From NCBI GenBank assembly GCA_007132315.1, contig SLOW01000203.1, positions 1 to 17,760 of the forward strand: a stretch of DNA of 17,760 nt, read 5' to 3'. Within the stretch, counting starts at the first letter, position 1; each line of letters opens with the position of its first letter. Below the pieces are notes generated by a model that was not told where the DNA came from, made no database searches, and saw only the letters and a list, made by a program, of their open reading frames with translations. The translations under genes and the position numbers were made by a program. Shown piece after piece: positions 8,166 to 16,499 of this stretch. This DNA is from Opitutales bacterium. GTDB lineage: Bacteria; Verrucomicrobiota; Verrucomicrobiia; Opitutales; T3Sed10-336.

Positions 8166-8372
8166 TATGTGGCCCGGGCGATTGATGCGCCGGCCAAAAC
8201 GGCAGATATCGTGATGAAAGGCGGGGATATTCTTGAAGGCCAACCCGAGAGTTGGGAGGATGCGCCTGGCAAAGAAGGTCCGGCCGAACGCGTTTCGACC
8301 CGTCCGGGTATGCCGACATCCCGATTCTGAACTGCCGGTTATGATTTTTTATTAACCTCCGCAAATTCTACC

Positions 8373-9473
8373 ATGACAGCCATGAAGATCAAACCCGCTG
8401 ATGCCTGTGAATACGATCTCCTCGCCCTCGGGGAAATCATGTTGCGCCTGGATCCCGGCGAGGGACGCGTCCGCACCGCGCGCGAGTTCCGTGCCTGGGA
8501 AGGGGGCGGCGAATACAACGTGGCCCGCGGCCTGCGCCGCTGCTTCGGCCTGCGCACCGGCGTGGTCACGGCTTTGGCCGACAACGACGTCGGTCGCCTG
8601 ATCGAGGATTTTATCCTGCAGGGCGGCGTGGATACGTCGCTTATTCGCTGGGTTCCCTACGACGGGGTCGGCCGGTCCGTGCGCAACGGTTTGAACTTCA
8701 CCGAGCGCGGGTTCGGGATCCGGGGCGCCGTCGGCGTGTCCGACCGCGGCATGACCGCCGCCTCCCAGATCCGGCCGGGCGATGTAGATTGGGAGGATAT
8801 TTTCGGGCGCCGGGGGGTGCGCTGGTTCCATACCGGCGGCATTTACGCGGCCCTGTCCGAAAACAGCGCCGCCGTGGTCGAGGAGGCCGTCGCCGCGGCC
8901 CAGAAGCACGGTACGATCGTGTCCTACGATCTCAACTACCGGCCTTCCCTGTGGAAGGCGATCGGCGGCCACGCCAAGGCGCAGGAGGTCAATCGCCGCA
9001 TCGCCGGGAACGTCGATGTGATGATCGGCAATGAGGAGGATTTCACCGCCTGTCTCGGTTTCGAGGTCGAGGGAGTGGACGAAAATATATCCAGCATCGA
9101 GGTGGACAGCTTCAAGAGGATGATCTCACGAGTCGTCAAGGAGTTCACCAATTTCAAGGCCACCGCCACCACGTTGCGGACCGTGAAAACCGCGACCGTT
9201 AATGATTGGGGGGCCATTTGCTGGCACGACGGAAACTTCCATGAGGCGACCCACCGCGAGAACCTGGAAATTCTCGACCGGGTCGGCGGGGGCGACAGTT
9301 TCGCTTCCGGCCTGATCTACGGGTTCTTGTCCACCAACGACCCCCAAAAGGCGGTCGAGTACGGAGCGGCGCACGGTGCGCTCGCCATGACCACGCCGGG
9401 CGACACGTCCATGGCCAATCTGGCCGAGGTGGAGAAGATTATGTCCGGCGGAGGCGCCCGGGTCGTCCGCTGA
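8373..9473 (+). CDS. kdgK: PfkB-family carbohydrate kinase, probable 2-keto-3-deoxygluconate kinase
   Basis: A 366-residue ribokinase/PfkB-family kinase. The N-terminal substrate lid has the GGGEYNVARGL motif (44-54), the middle holds SYDLNYRPSLW (184-194), and the C-terminal signature DRVGGGDSFASG (302-313) contains the catalytic Asp308 and anion hole. YDLNYRPSLW and the GEIMLRLDP start are characteristic of 2-keto-3-deoxygluconate kinases, which make 2-keto-3-deoxy-6-phosphogluconate. The adjacent mannonate oxidoreductase-like SDR and UxaC support that substrate. It is longer than the usual 310-340 residues because of an insert near 230-265. The start is ambiguous between ATG 8373 and ATG 8382, neither with a clear Shine-Dalgarno. 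The 207-base gap upstream could hold a promoter. Fructokinase or another sugar kinase activity is the main alternative. Confidence 0.82.
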   Translation: MTAMKIKPADACEYDLLALGEIMLRLDPGEGRVRTAREFRAWEGGGEYNVARGLRRCFGLRTGVVTALADNDVGRLIEDFILQGGVDTSLIRWVPYDGVGRSVRNGLNFTERGFGIRGAVGVSDRGMTAASQIRPGDVDWEDIFGRRGVRWFHTGGIYAALSENSAAVVEEAVAAAQKHGTIVSYDLNYRPSLWKAIGGHAKAQEVNRRIAGNVDVMIGNEEDFTACLGFEVEGVDENISSIEVDSFKRMISRVVKEFTNFKATATTLRTVKTATVNDWGAICWHDGNFHEATHRENLEILDRVGGGDSFASGLIYGFLSTNDPQKAVEYGAAHGALAMTTPGDTSMANLAEVEKIMSGGGARVVR

Positions 9474-9545
9474 GTCGACCCGCATGCGTGACGTCGCTGC
9501 TCGAGGCATCCTAAACGAGAAAAAAAACCGAACACACCATTCACC

Positions 9546-10331
9546 ATGTCCGATACATTCATTTCCGAACTCTTTTCCCTGAAGGGCAAGTCCGCCCTTG
9601 TCATCGGCGGCACCGGTGAGCTCTGCGGCCAGATGGCGGAAGGGCTCGCCGCCGCGGGTGCCGAAGTCATTCTGGTGGGCCGCAATGAGGAAAAGGCGAA
9701 AAAGCGCCTTGCCTCCATCGAACAACTCGGGGGCAAGGGGACGTTCCTGGCGGCCGATATCACCAGCCGGGAGACGCTGGAATCCCTGCTCAAAGAGGCC
9801 GTCGAAACCGCCGGCAAAGTCGATATTCTGATCAACGGCGCGGGCGTGAATTCACCGACGCCGTTCCTGGAGATTTCAGAAGAGGAGTTTGAACGCATCA
9901 TCAACACCAACCTGAAAGCGGTATTCCTCGCCTGCCAGGTATTCGGGCGTTATTTTCTCGAGCGCGGCCAACCGGCTTCGATTATCAACGTGGGATCCAT
10001 GTCCGGGGTGATCCCGATCTCGCGGGTCTTTACCTACGGCGTCAGCAAGGCGGGCGTGCACAACCTATCGAAGAATCTCGCCCGCGAGTGGGCGACAAAC
10101 AAGATCCGGGTCAACACCCTCGTTCCCGGATTCTTTCCGGCCGAGCAGAACCGCAAGGTGCTGACGCCCGATCGCATCGACAGCATCATGGGGCACACAC
10201 CGATGAATCGTTTCGGCAAGGCCGAGGAACTGGTCGGAGCCACGCTCCTGCTGGCTTCGGACCGGGCCGGATCGTTCATCACCGGCGAGGAACTGATCGT
10301 GGACGGCGGCTTCGCCTCCATGACGATTTGA
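9546..10331 (+). CDS. SDR-type D-mannonate oxidoreductase (fructuronate reductase)
   Basis: A 261-residue classical short-chain dehydrogenase/reductase. The cofactor glycine motif is GGTGELCG (21-28), the NAG-type motif is NGAG (97-100), and the catalytic residues are Ser151, Tyr164 and Lys168 (YGVSK). The C-terminal part carries PGFFPAEQNRK (194-204) and ends in GEELIVDGGFASMTI, features I associate with the SDR-type fructuronate reductase of Bacillus subtilis (UxuB/YjmF), which is unrelated to the E. coli UxuB long-chain type. It should reduce D-fructuronate, the UxaC product, to D-mannonate with NAD(P)H in the cytoplasm. It lies 72 bases after the kinase gene and 23 bases before uxaC, consistent with one operon. 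A generic 3-oxoacyl or gluconate 5-dehydrogenase annotation is the alternative, made less likely by this context. Confidence 0.82.
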   Translation: MSDTFISELFSLKGKSALVIGGTGELCGQMAEGLAAAGAEVILVGRNEEKAKKRLASIEQLGGKGTFLAADITSRETLESLLKEAVETAGKVDILINGAGVNSPTPFLEISEEEFERIINTNLKAVFLACQVFGRYFLERGQPASIINVGSMSGVIPISRVFTYGVSKAGVHNLSKNLAREWATNKIRVNTLVPGFFPAEQNRKVLTPDRIDSIMGHTPMNRFGKAEELVGATLLLASDRAGSFITGEELIVDGGFASMTI

Positions 10332-10354
10332 ACCGTGCGACGAAAACAAGACCT

Positions 10355-11776
10355 ATGACGCGACCACTGATTACGGACGATTTTCTCCTGCAAACCGAAA
10401 CCGCCCGCGAGCTTTACCACAAGTACGCGGCGCCGGAACCGATATTCGATTACCACTGCCACCTGCCTCCGGCCGAGATCGCGGAAAACAAACAGTTTCC
10501 CAACCTCGGCAATATCTGGTTGGCCGGCGACCACTACAAGTGGCGCGCCATGCGGGCCAACGGAGTGGAGGAGAAATACTGCACCGGAGAGGTGGACGAC
10601 AAGGAGAAGTTTCTCGCCTACGCCCGCACCGTGCCGAAGGCCCTTCGCAATCCGCTCTATCACTGGACGCACCTGGAGCTGAAGCGCTTCTTCGATATCG
10701 ACAAGCCGCTTAACGAGGATACGGCCGAAGAGATCTGGGAGGAAACACGGGAAAAACTGGCGACGCCCGAGCTTTCCGTTCACGGCATTCTGAAGAGCAA
10801 ACGCGTTTCGGTGGTGTGCACCACCGACGACCCCGTCGATTCGCTGAAATACCATCAAAAGATCCGCGACGACGGCGCGCTGCCCACCCGCGTGTATCCC
10901 GCGTTCCGTCCCGACAAAGCTCTCGCGGTCGATCAGCCCGATGTCTTTAACGCTTGGACCGACCGCCTGGCGGAGGCGAACGGTGTGGATTGCGGGCGCT
11001 TCGACGGCTTCCTGGAGGCGATCAAACAGCGACACGACTTCTTTCACACCATGGGCTGCCGCTTGTCCGATCACGGCATGACCCGCTGCGACAACGAGGA
11101 CTGTTCCGAGTCCGAGGCGCGCAGCATCTTTGATAACGGACGGGCCGCGAAACCGGTCTCGCCCGAGGAAGCCGCCAAGTTCCGGACCTACCTCATGGTG
11201 TATTTCGGGCAGCTTGACGCCGCCAAAGGCTGGACCAAGCAGTTGCACCTCGGTGCCATGCGCAACAACAACACGCGCCTGTTCGGGAAACTCGGGCCCG
11301 ACACCGGGTTCGATTCGATCGGCGACTACCCCCAGGCCGAAAGCCTCGCCGGTTACCTTGATCGCCTCGACCGCACCAACGAGCTGCCGAAAACGATCCT
11401 TTACAACAACAACCCCAACGACAATTACATCTTCGCCACCCTCATAGGAAACTTTCAGGACGGCAGCGTCGCGGGCAAGATGCAGTTCGGCAGCGCCTGG
11501 TGGCACGTGGATACAAAGGAGGGGATGGAGTGGCAGATCAACGCCCTGTCGAACCTCGGACTGCTCAGCCGATTTGTCGGCATGCTGACCGATTCGCGCA
11601 GTTTTCTGTCGTATCCGAGACACGAATACTTCCGGCGCACCCTTTGTAATCTGATCGGAACGGACGTCGAAAACGGAGCAATTCCACGCGACATGGACCT
11701 GCTCGGGGGCATGGTTCGCGACATCTGTTTCCGCAACGCCGAATCCTATTTCGGAATGGAACCCGGCCGAGTGTAA
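10355..11776 (+). CDS. uxaC: Uronate (glucuronate/galacturonate) isomerase
   Basis: A 473-residue uronate isomerase of the amidohydrolase superfamily, converting D-glucuronate to D-fructuronate and D-galacturonate to D-tagaturonate. The length matches the family. The metal motif FDYHCHLPP has H34 and H36 near the N-terminus. Other family blocks are GAMRNNNTRLFGKLGPDTG, ILYNNNPNDNYIFATLIGNF, GSAWWHVDTKEGMEWQINAL and the conserved LTDSRSFLSYPRHEYFRR near the C-terminus. The frame is open upstream to 10088, but that part overlaps the SDR gene out of frame, so the ATG at 10355 is the start. It closes the hexuronate block. Because the neighbouring SDR is fructuronate reductase-like, glucuronate is the more likely substrate, although the enzyme may accept both. 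Confidence 0.96.
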   Translation: MTRPLITDDFLLQTETARELYHKYAAPEPIFDYHCHLPPAEIAENKQFPNLGNIWLAGDHYKWRAMRANGVEEKYCTGEVDDKEKFLAYARTVPKALRNPLYHWTHLELKRFFDIDKPLNEDTAEEIWEETREKLATPELSVHGILKSKRVSVVCTTDDPVDSLKYHQKIRDDGALPTRVYPAFRPDKALAVDQPDVFNAWTDRLAEANGVDCGRFDGFLEAIKQRHDFFHTMGCRLSDHGMTRCDNEDCSESEARSIFDNGRAAKPVSPEEAAKFRTYLMVYFGQLDAAKGWTKQLHLGAMRNNNTRLFGKLGPDTGFDSIGDYPQAESLAGYLDRLDRTNELPKTILYNNNPNDNYIFATLIGNFQDGSVAGKMQFGSAWWHVDTKEGMEWQINALSNLGLLSRFVGMLTDSRSFLSYPRHEYFRRTLCNLIGTDVENGAIPRDMDLLGGMVRDICFRNAESYFGMEPGRV

Positions 11777-11945
11777 CCCCGTAGGCCATTCCGTGAGGAG
11801 CGGGACCTGCCATTTACAACAATCGCCGCACCGCTCCATGACCATCCTGAAAAGCACGGTTCCCGCCCCTTCCGCCGGAAGTTGGGTGGGTCAATCGGCG
11901 AAGATCTGAATTGAGCCGCCACGTCCGCCCGCTTACGGTTTCATC

Positions 11946-13091
11946 ATGACAGACGACAACACGGTGGAAGAATCGTTTGATTCTGTGGAATCGGCGATCG
12001 CGTCCATTGCCGAGGGCAGGATGGTGATTGTGACCGACGATGAGAATCGGGAGAACGAGGGCGATCTGGTCATGGCGGCTTCGAAGGCCACGCCGGAGAC
12101 GGTCAACACCATGATCCTGCACGCCCGCGGCCTGATCTGCGTGCCGACCACCAGTCACCAGTTGAAGCGCCTCGGAATCAACCAAATGGTGGCGGCGAAC
12201 CGGGATCCCTACCGCACGGATTTTTCGATCTCGGTGGACGCCGCCGAAGGCATCACCACCGGGATCAGCGCCTACGATCGTTGCCGGAGCATCCGCCTGT
12301 TGGCCGACCCCGAAAGCCGGCCGGACGATCTGGTCCAGCCCGGACACATCTTTCCCCTGCGCGCCAAACCCGGCGGCGTCCTCGAGCGGGCGGGGCATAC
12401 CGAGGCCGCGGTGGACCTCGCCGCCCTGGCCGGGCTGCACCCGAGCGGTGTGATCTGCGAAATTCTCAATGAGGATGGCACCATGTCGCGCCTTCCCGAG
12501 CTGGTGGCGTTCAAGGAACGCTTCGGCTTTCCGATGATTTCCATCGCGACCCTGATCGATTATCGCCGCCGGCGCGAACGGCTGGTGGAGAGGATTCACC
12601 GCCGCCCGTTCGAATCCGAATTCGGGACCTTTGACTTGCACCTGTTTCGCAGCCGCCTCGACGACCGGTACCACCTGGCACTGACCATGGGTGAGCTCGA
12701 CGGCGAACCGACCCTTGTGCGGATGCACAGTGAGAATGTCCTCAGCGATGTCTTTCGCGCCAGCGGATTCGGCAGTTACCGCAGCTTGGTCGCTTCGCTC
12801 CGTCAGATCGCCGGCGAAGGCCGCGGGGCGATCCTGTACATCGGCCAGCCCCACGACGGGCTGAACCGGTTGCTGGAGGATTCGGAGATCAAATCGCGCC
12901 CGGAAAAGCCCGGCGTGTCCTCGCCGGCCCCCGAATTCCGCGACTACGGCATCGGCGCTCAAATCCTGGTCGCCCTCGGCCTCCGCAAGATCCGACTCCT
13001 GACCAGCCACAGCCGCCACGTTGTCGGCCTCGAAGGCTACGGCCTCGAGATCGTCGAACAGGGCCCTCCGGAAAAGCAGGTTGATTCTTGA
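11946..13091 (+). CDS. ribB: 3,4-dihydroxy-2-butanone 4-phosphate synthase with zinc-less GTP cyclohydrolase II-like domain (RibBX-like)
   Basis: The N-terminal half (about 10-210) is a complete DHBP synthase, which turns ribulose 5-phosphate into the four-carbon riboflavin precursor. DDENRENEGD (31-40), the HTEAAVDLAALAGLHPSGVI block (151-170) and CEILNEDGTM (171-180) are intact. The C-terminal half (about 218-372) has the GTP cyclohydrolase II fold signature (FGTFDLHLFRS, YGIGAQIL, GLEGYGLEI) but lacks the three zinc cysteines. Where the family has HSEC and then CDC, this protein reads HSENVLSDVFRASGFGS (261-277). The usual LRQEGRG is also changed, to IAGEGRGAILY. GTP cyclohydrolase II activity is therefore unlikely. 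Such hybrids are known (RibBX in Shewanella). A separate functional ribA must then exist elsewhere in the genome. The start ATG 11946 has a weak ribosome site. Confidence 0.88.
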   Translation: MTDDNTVEESFDSVESAIASIAEGRMVIVTDDENRENEGDLVMAASKATPETVNTMILHARGLICVPTTSHQLKRLGINQMVAANRDPYRTDFSISVDAAEGITTGISAYDRCRSIRLLADPESRPDDLVQPGHIFPLRAKPGGVLERAGHTEAAVDLAALAGLHPSGVICEILNEDGTMSRLPELVAFKERFGFPMISIATLIDYRRRRERLVERIHRRPFESEFGTFDLHLFRSRLDDRYHLALTMGELDGEPTLVRMHSENVLSDVFRASGFGSYRSLVASLRQIAGEGRGAILYIGQPHDGLNRLLEDSEIKSRPEKPGVSSPAPEFRDYGIGAQILVALGLRKIRLLTSHSRHVVGLEGYGLEIVEQGPPEKQVDS

Positions 13092-13110
13092 TTTCGACCG
13101 TTGGACGAAA

Positions 13111-13338
13111 ATGAAAGAAACCGAAATCCAGTTCGACGCCGACGACCTTATCCACGCGGTTGAGGAAGTGCGCGACCATACGGACAAGCCGCGTACGGTT
13201 GCCCGACCCGGCTCCGGAAGCGGGGCCGGAGGAAATCGCTGCCGTGCGGCTTTATGAACGCCTGATCGATGTCGCAAAAGAACAACGAGCCGCTCCGATC
13301 TCGCGGCACTCCTTCGCGATCTCGTCGGGAGCGGATAA
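13111..13338 (+). pseudogene. Frameshifted small gene remnant, possibly antitoxin-like
   Basis: Protein-like text is spread over two frames. From ATG 13111 the frame reads MKETEIQFDADDLIHAVEEV and on through RDHTDKP, then turns into Gly/Arg-rich noise and stops at 13257. In another frame, LPDPAPEAGPEEIAAVRLYE and RLIDVAKEQ follow from about 13193. The original frame then regains sense as SRSDLAALLRDLVGSG before a TAA at 13336-13338. PEEIAAVR after a proline-rich linker recalls HTH-type antitoxins, but the helix-turn-helix itself is absent, so this is only a resemblance. The simplest reading is a small gene with two indels or a deletion. A sequencing error is possible. It starts 19 bases after the ribB stop. 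Confidence 0.35.
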
Positions 13339-13508
13339 GCCTCTGGCTCATTCCTTGGCAGTCCGGCCACCCCTGGAGAGTGCCCAATAAAACCAACCCC
13401 GCCCCGGGCCGGTCGAAAGGAAAATATAAAGGTCTCAAGACGTCGTGTGCGGTATCGAAGCCGGAAGGTGACTGTTCAAAACGCATTGGTCTTGCGTGAA
13501 TTTACAGG

Positions 13509-13525
13509 TTGTCCAAAAGGGACAA
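13509..13525. promoter_or_regulatory. Operator-like inverted repeat ahead of the RHH antitoxin
   Basis: Perfect 6-base arms TTGTCC (13509-13514) and GGACAA (13520-13525) are separated by AAAAG, 14 bases ahead of the antitoxin start codon. Ribbon-helix-helix antitoxins commonly repress their own promoter through short inverted repeats in this position. The arrangement fits autoregulation, but no promoter hexamers are clear and a short repeat can occur by chance. Confidence 0.35.
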
Positions 13526-13539
13526 GTTCGCTACCAGCG

Positions 13540-13686
13540 ATGACATCGCTGCACATTCCCGATCTGCCGGAGGATACGCTCGCCGGATTGAAGCGGCGAG
13601 CTGACCGGCACCGTCGTTCCCTCCAAGAAGACGAGATTCCCCAAAAAGCACTTGAGCCCGATAACTGCGCCTGTCAGAACTCCTAA
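13540..13686 (+). CDS. Short ribbon-helix-helix (FitA-like) antitoxin, orphan and probably truncated
   Basis: From ATG 13540 the frame encodes 48 residues beginning MTSLHIPDLPEDTLAGLKRR and continuing ADRHRRSLQEDEI. This follows the FitA/VapB-type ribbon-helix-helix pattern: a short DNA-contacting beta strand, NLPE/DLPE turn, helix of LK-R-A, then RS. Intact FitA-like antitoxins are usually 70-85 residues. Here the second helix runs into PQKALEPDNCACQNS and stops, so the toxin-binding tail is missing. No PIN-domain toxin follows; the glycosidase gene starts 11 bases later. It may still bind DNA as a dimer, or it may be the remnant of a lost toxin-antitoxin pair. The neighbouring frameshifted remnant supports local decay. 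Confidence 0.5.
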   Translation: MTSLHIPDLPEDTLAGLKRRADRHRRSLQEDEIPQKALEPDNCACQNS

Positions 13687-13697
13687 CGTTTACATTT

Positions 13698-15740
13698 ATG
13701 GCTTTTTGTTCGCAGTCAGATTTGAGTTTTCGGCAGGTGCACTTGGATTTCCACACCTCGCCGGCCATTGCCGGGGTGGGCGGCCGCTTTTCAAAGGCGC
13801 AATTCCAGGAGATGTTGAAAATCGGACACGTGGATTCCATCACGTTGTTCGCAAAATGCCATCACGGTTACTCGTATTACCCGACAAAGATCGGGACCGC
13901 GCACCCACATCTGGACTTCGATCTTCTCGGAGCGCAGATCGAGGCTTGCCAGGAGATTGGTGTCAAAACTCCGGTTTATATCACGGCCGGCTGGTCGGAA
14001 CTGGACGCTCACCTTCATCCGGAATGGGTGGTCGTGCCTCCAGGCGGACTCGACACCACCCGTGTCGGTTGGAAGAGGCTCTCTCTCAGCGGCACGTACC
14101 TGGACTACCTCTGTGAGATAATCGACGAAGTCCTCTCGCTATATCCTGTCGACGGCCTGTTTCTCGACATCGTTGGTATCGTCCCGGATGTCAGCTTGGC
14201 CGCCCAGCGCGAAATGCATGCAAGGGGGCTCGATCCATCCGATGCCGCCGATGTGCTGAGCCATGCCCGGAAGGTTCAAAACGCGTACTTCGAGGCCACG
14301 ACCCGGGCAGCCCGAAAACACGGCAAATCGCTGCGAATCTTTCACAACGCCGGCCACATCCCCAAGGGGGATAAAACCTTTCTTCAATACGCGTCACACC
14401 TTGAAATTGAGTCGCTGCCCACGGGGGGATGGGGTTATGACCACTTCCCCCTCTCCGCGCGGCACGCGGCCACCCTCAACGGAGTGGCGTATCTCGGGAT
14501 GACCGGAAAGTTCCACACGACGTGGGGCGATTTCGGCGGTTTCAAACACCCCAACGCCCTGCGCTACGAATGCGCCGCCATGCTCGCGTACGGTGCCCGT
14601 TGCTCGATCGGGGACCAACTCCACCCCAACGGCGAGATGAATCCGGACACCTACCGCCGCATCGGCCTGGCCTATGACGAAGTCCGAGCGAAGGAGCCTT
14701 GGTGCCTCGGGGCGCGTCCGGTCTCCGAAATCGCCCTGCTCTCAATCGAATCGCTGAAGACGGCGCGCGTTCTCGACGAGCATGTAAGCGAGCGCAGCAT
14801 CAAAGGCGACGTCGGCGCCAGCCGCGTTCTCCTGGAACGGGGCGTGATGTTCGACGTCATTGACACCGACGCCGATTTTTCCGCTTACCGTTTGATCGTT
14901 CTTCCGGACGAGGGACGCCTCTCTCCTGGCCTGGCCCGCAAGCTCCAGGGGTTTCTGGCACAGGGAGGCAAATTGCTTCTCTCCGGGGTATCCGGCCTGC
15001 ATGCGAACCGGGATGAATTCTGCTTTCCCGTCGGCGACTACCGCGGCATGAGCGAATTCGATATGGAATATCTCAGGGCACGGCCCGCGTTGCGCAAGGG
15101 CGCCTCGGGAGATCGCCTGATAGAAAGCCCTTTCGTCATCAAGGGCGGCGCCACCCTGGTGCGCCCGGAGAAGGGCTCCAGAATCCTGGCCGACCGGGTC
15201 GAGCCTTACTTCAATCGCACGCTCGCCCACTTTTGCTCGCACCAACACGCTCCGGACGCCAGGAAGAGCCGATTTCCCGGCGCTTTCGTCACTGCGACGG
15301 GAAACGTCGCCTACTTCGGACCAAAGGTTTTTTCCGAATACGCCGACCGCGCCCCGGCCCTCGTTCGTGACCTCGTCTTCGCGGTCCTGGAGGAATTGCT
15401 CGGCGAACCGGTGTCGACGGTCACTTCCCTGCCCTCCGCCGGGCGGATCAGTCTGATGGACCAGCCCGACTGGAACCGCTATGTCTTTCATTTGCTGTAC
15501 GCTACCCCGATCAAACGCGGTGATGACGTATTACCGGGCCGGGGCATCGATTCAATCGAGGTGATTGAGGACATCGTGCCGCTGTACGACGTCGAGGTCG
15601 CACTCCGGCTCCCGCAACGGGTCGGTTCGGTTCGCCTGGTTCCTTCCGGCGAGTCTCTCGAATTCAAGCAATCCGGATCCAGGATTCAGTTCACCGTACC
15701 CCGCCTGGAGTGCCACCAGATGATCGAACTTCAACGCTAA
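13698..15740 (+). CDS. Putative glycoside hydrolase, GHL6-like TIM barrel with amidotransferase-like domain
   Basis: A 680-residue protein. The N-terminal ~330 residues look like the hypothetical glycosyl hydrolase 6 group of TIM barrels: SITLFAKCHHGYSYYPTKIG (47-66), HPHLDFDLLG (69-78), VDGLFLDIVG with D157, and HLEIESLPTGGWGYDHF with E236/E238. These acidic residues are candidate catalytic residues, not established ones. About 345-470 resembles the beta-galactosidase trimerisation (GATase-like) domain (YRLIVLPDEGRLS, GFLAQGGKLLLSG). A beta-sandwich domain probably ends the protein. There is no signal peptide, so it should act in the cytoplasm on imported oligosaccharides or glycosides. No Shine-Dalgarno is clear at ATG 13698. 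A fucosidase- or galactosidase-like activity is possible; the substrate is unknown. A mutarotase-like gene lies downstream on the same strand. Confidence 0.75.
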   Translation: MAFCSQSDLSFRQVHLDFHTSPAIAGVGGRFSKAQFQEMLKIGHVDSITLFAKCHHGYSYYPTKIGTAHPHLDFDLLGAQIEACQEIGVKTPVYITAGWSELDAHLHPEWVVVPPGGLDTTRVGWKRLSLSGTYLDYLCEIIDEVLSLYPVDGLFLDIVGIVPDVSLAAQREMHARGLDPSDAADVLSHARKVQNAYFEATTRAARKHGKSLRIFHNAGHIPKGDKTFLQYASHLEIESLPTGGWGYDHFPLSARHAATLNGVAYLGMTGKFHTTWGDFGGFKHPNALRYECAAMLAYGARCSIGDQLHPNGEMNPDTYRRIGLAYDEVRAKEPWCLGARPVSEIALLSIESLKTARVLDEHVSERSIKGDVGASRVLLERGVMFDVIDTDADFSAYRLIVLPDEGRLSPGLARKLQGFLAQGGKLLLSGVSGLHANRDEFCFPVGDYRGMSEFDMEYLRARPALRKGASGDRLIESPFVIKGGATLVRPEKGSRILADRVEPYFNRTLAHFCSHQHAPDARKSRFPGAFVTATGNVAYFGPKVFSEYADRAPALVRDLVFAVLEELLGEPVSTVTSLPSAGRISLMDQPDWNRYVFHLLYATPIKRGDDVLPGRGIDSIEVIEDIVPLYDVEVALRLPQRVGSVRLVPSGESLEFKQSGSRIQFTVPRLECHQMIELQR

Positions 15741-16499
15741 TTCGCCCCCGCCGCCACCAGTCATGACCCGGACAACCGACATCGTCCTTGATTGGAACGC
15801 ACCCAGTGACGGAAACACAGACGCGGCTCCCGCCATATTTCAATGTATAATCCGATTCGACTTTGTCGCGTATCAGAAACGAATTATGCTCCAGGGGATC
15901 TTCTTCGCGGGTTCGGCCCCGATGATATTACAAGCATAAATTCGCTTGGGTTTCGGGGATTTGTCGTTAGTATGACGTAACGCGTCAGTGTTCCGGGACA
16001 TGCAAGGTCCATGGTTCGCAACAGTCGCACAGCACCGCGCAGTGCCACCGTCCGGTGGGCGGCATCCTGAGCATGTCGGGAAAGCTCGACCACGGCATCG
16101 AGTGCATGCGAATCGGGCCAATCCGCAACTTGCGCCTCCGCGTCTCCCGCGGTGCGTGCCATAGTCTGTCCGGTTTAATTCGGGATTGCGTTCGCCTGGG
16201 CTATGAACATTCCCAGACTCCACACGCAGAAAACGGACATGCATAGGAGTTGAATTATTCTGCTCATGTATGTTCGTTGGGTTTTTGCGGGTTCTGAATG
16301 ATGCGTATTCGGTAAAGATTGAATAGACTTCCGTGCACAATGTGTGAGCTCGGCCACTCGATTCATTTATCTTGCTGACAAACCGAAGAAGCAAGTACAC
16401 TCCGATTGTATTTCCCTTCGAAAGAGTATCCGTTCCCTGAATCGAATTTAAGCTATATACGACGCGCTGGCTCCTTTGCGCCGTAAATCCCTTATAACT
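15741..16499. other. Long gap between the glycosidase and mutarotase-like genes
   Basis: No intact gene is convincing in these 759 bases. The central part (15884-16267) holds a HEAT-repeat pseudogene on the minus strand. The part from about 16240 to 16499 is clearly more AT-rich than the surrounding genes and may carry the promoter of the mutarotase-like gene, for example TATATA at 16454-16459, but no matching -35 box is evident. In 15741-15883 I see nothing. A 212-codon minus-strand frame across this gap has no family signature and is taken as spurious. Confidence 0.6.
15884..16267 (-). pseudogene. Remnant of a secreted HEAT-repeat protein, interrupted by a stop
   Basis: On the minus strand from 16267 the frame starts with a good signal peptide, MSRIIQLLCMSVFCVWSLGM then FIAQANA, and hits a stop at 16175-16177 three codons later. 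In the same frame, after that stop, the sequence continues ADWPDSHALDAVVELSRHAQ and then DAAHRTVALRGAVRLL (within 16013-16126), which has the look of a HEAT-repeat segment common in secreted or lipoproteins of PVC bacteria. After about 16010 the similarity fades. An export signal and a repeat segment in one frame, broken by a single stop and far too short for the family, point to a decayed and internally deleted gene. The resemblance is from memory of the family pattern. Confidence 0.5.

Noticed and set aside
8240..8255. Inverted repeat CCAAC/GTTGG upstream of the kinase gene
   Set aside because: Five-base arms are expected by chance in this length, and it does not match a known hexuronate regulator operator that I can recall.
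11891..11918. Pseudoknot-like or riboswitch-like pairing (TCAAT/ATTGA and CGGC/GCCG) ahead of ribB
   Set aside because: The two short stems would need zero-length connecting loops, which is sterically implausible, and the conserved blocks of the FMN riboswitch are not present.
16163..16190. Possible third copy of the palindromic repeat (AGTCTGTCCGG)
   Set aside because: Only the first half matches and no complementary arm follows.
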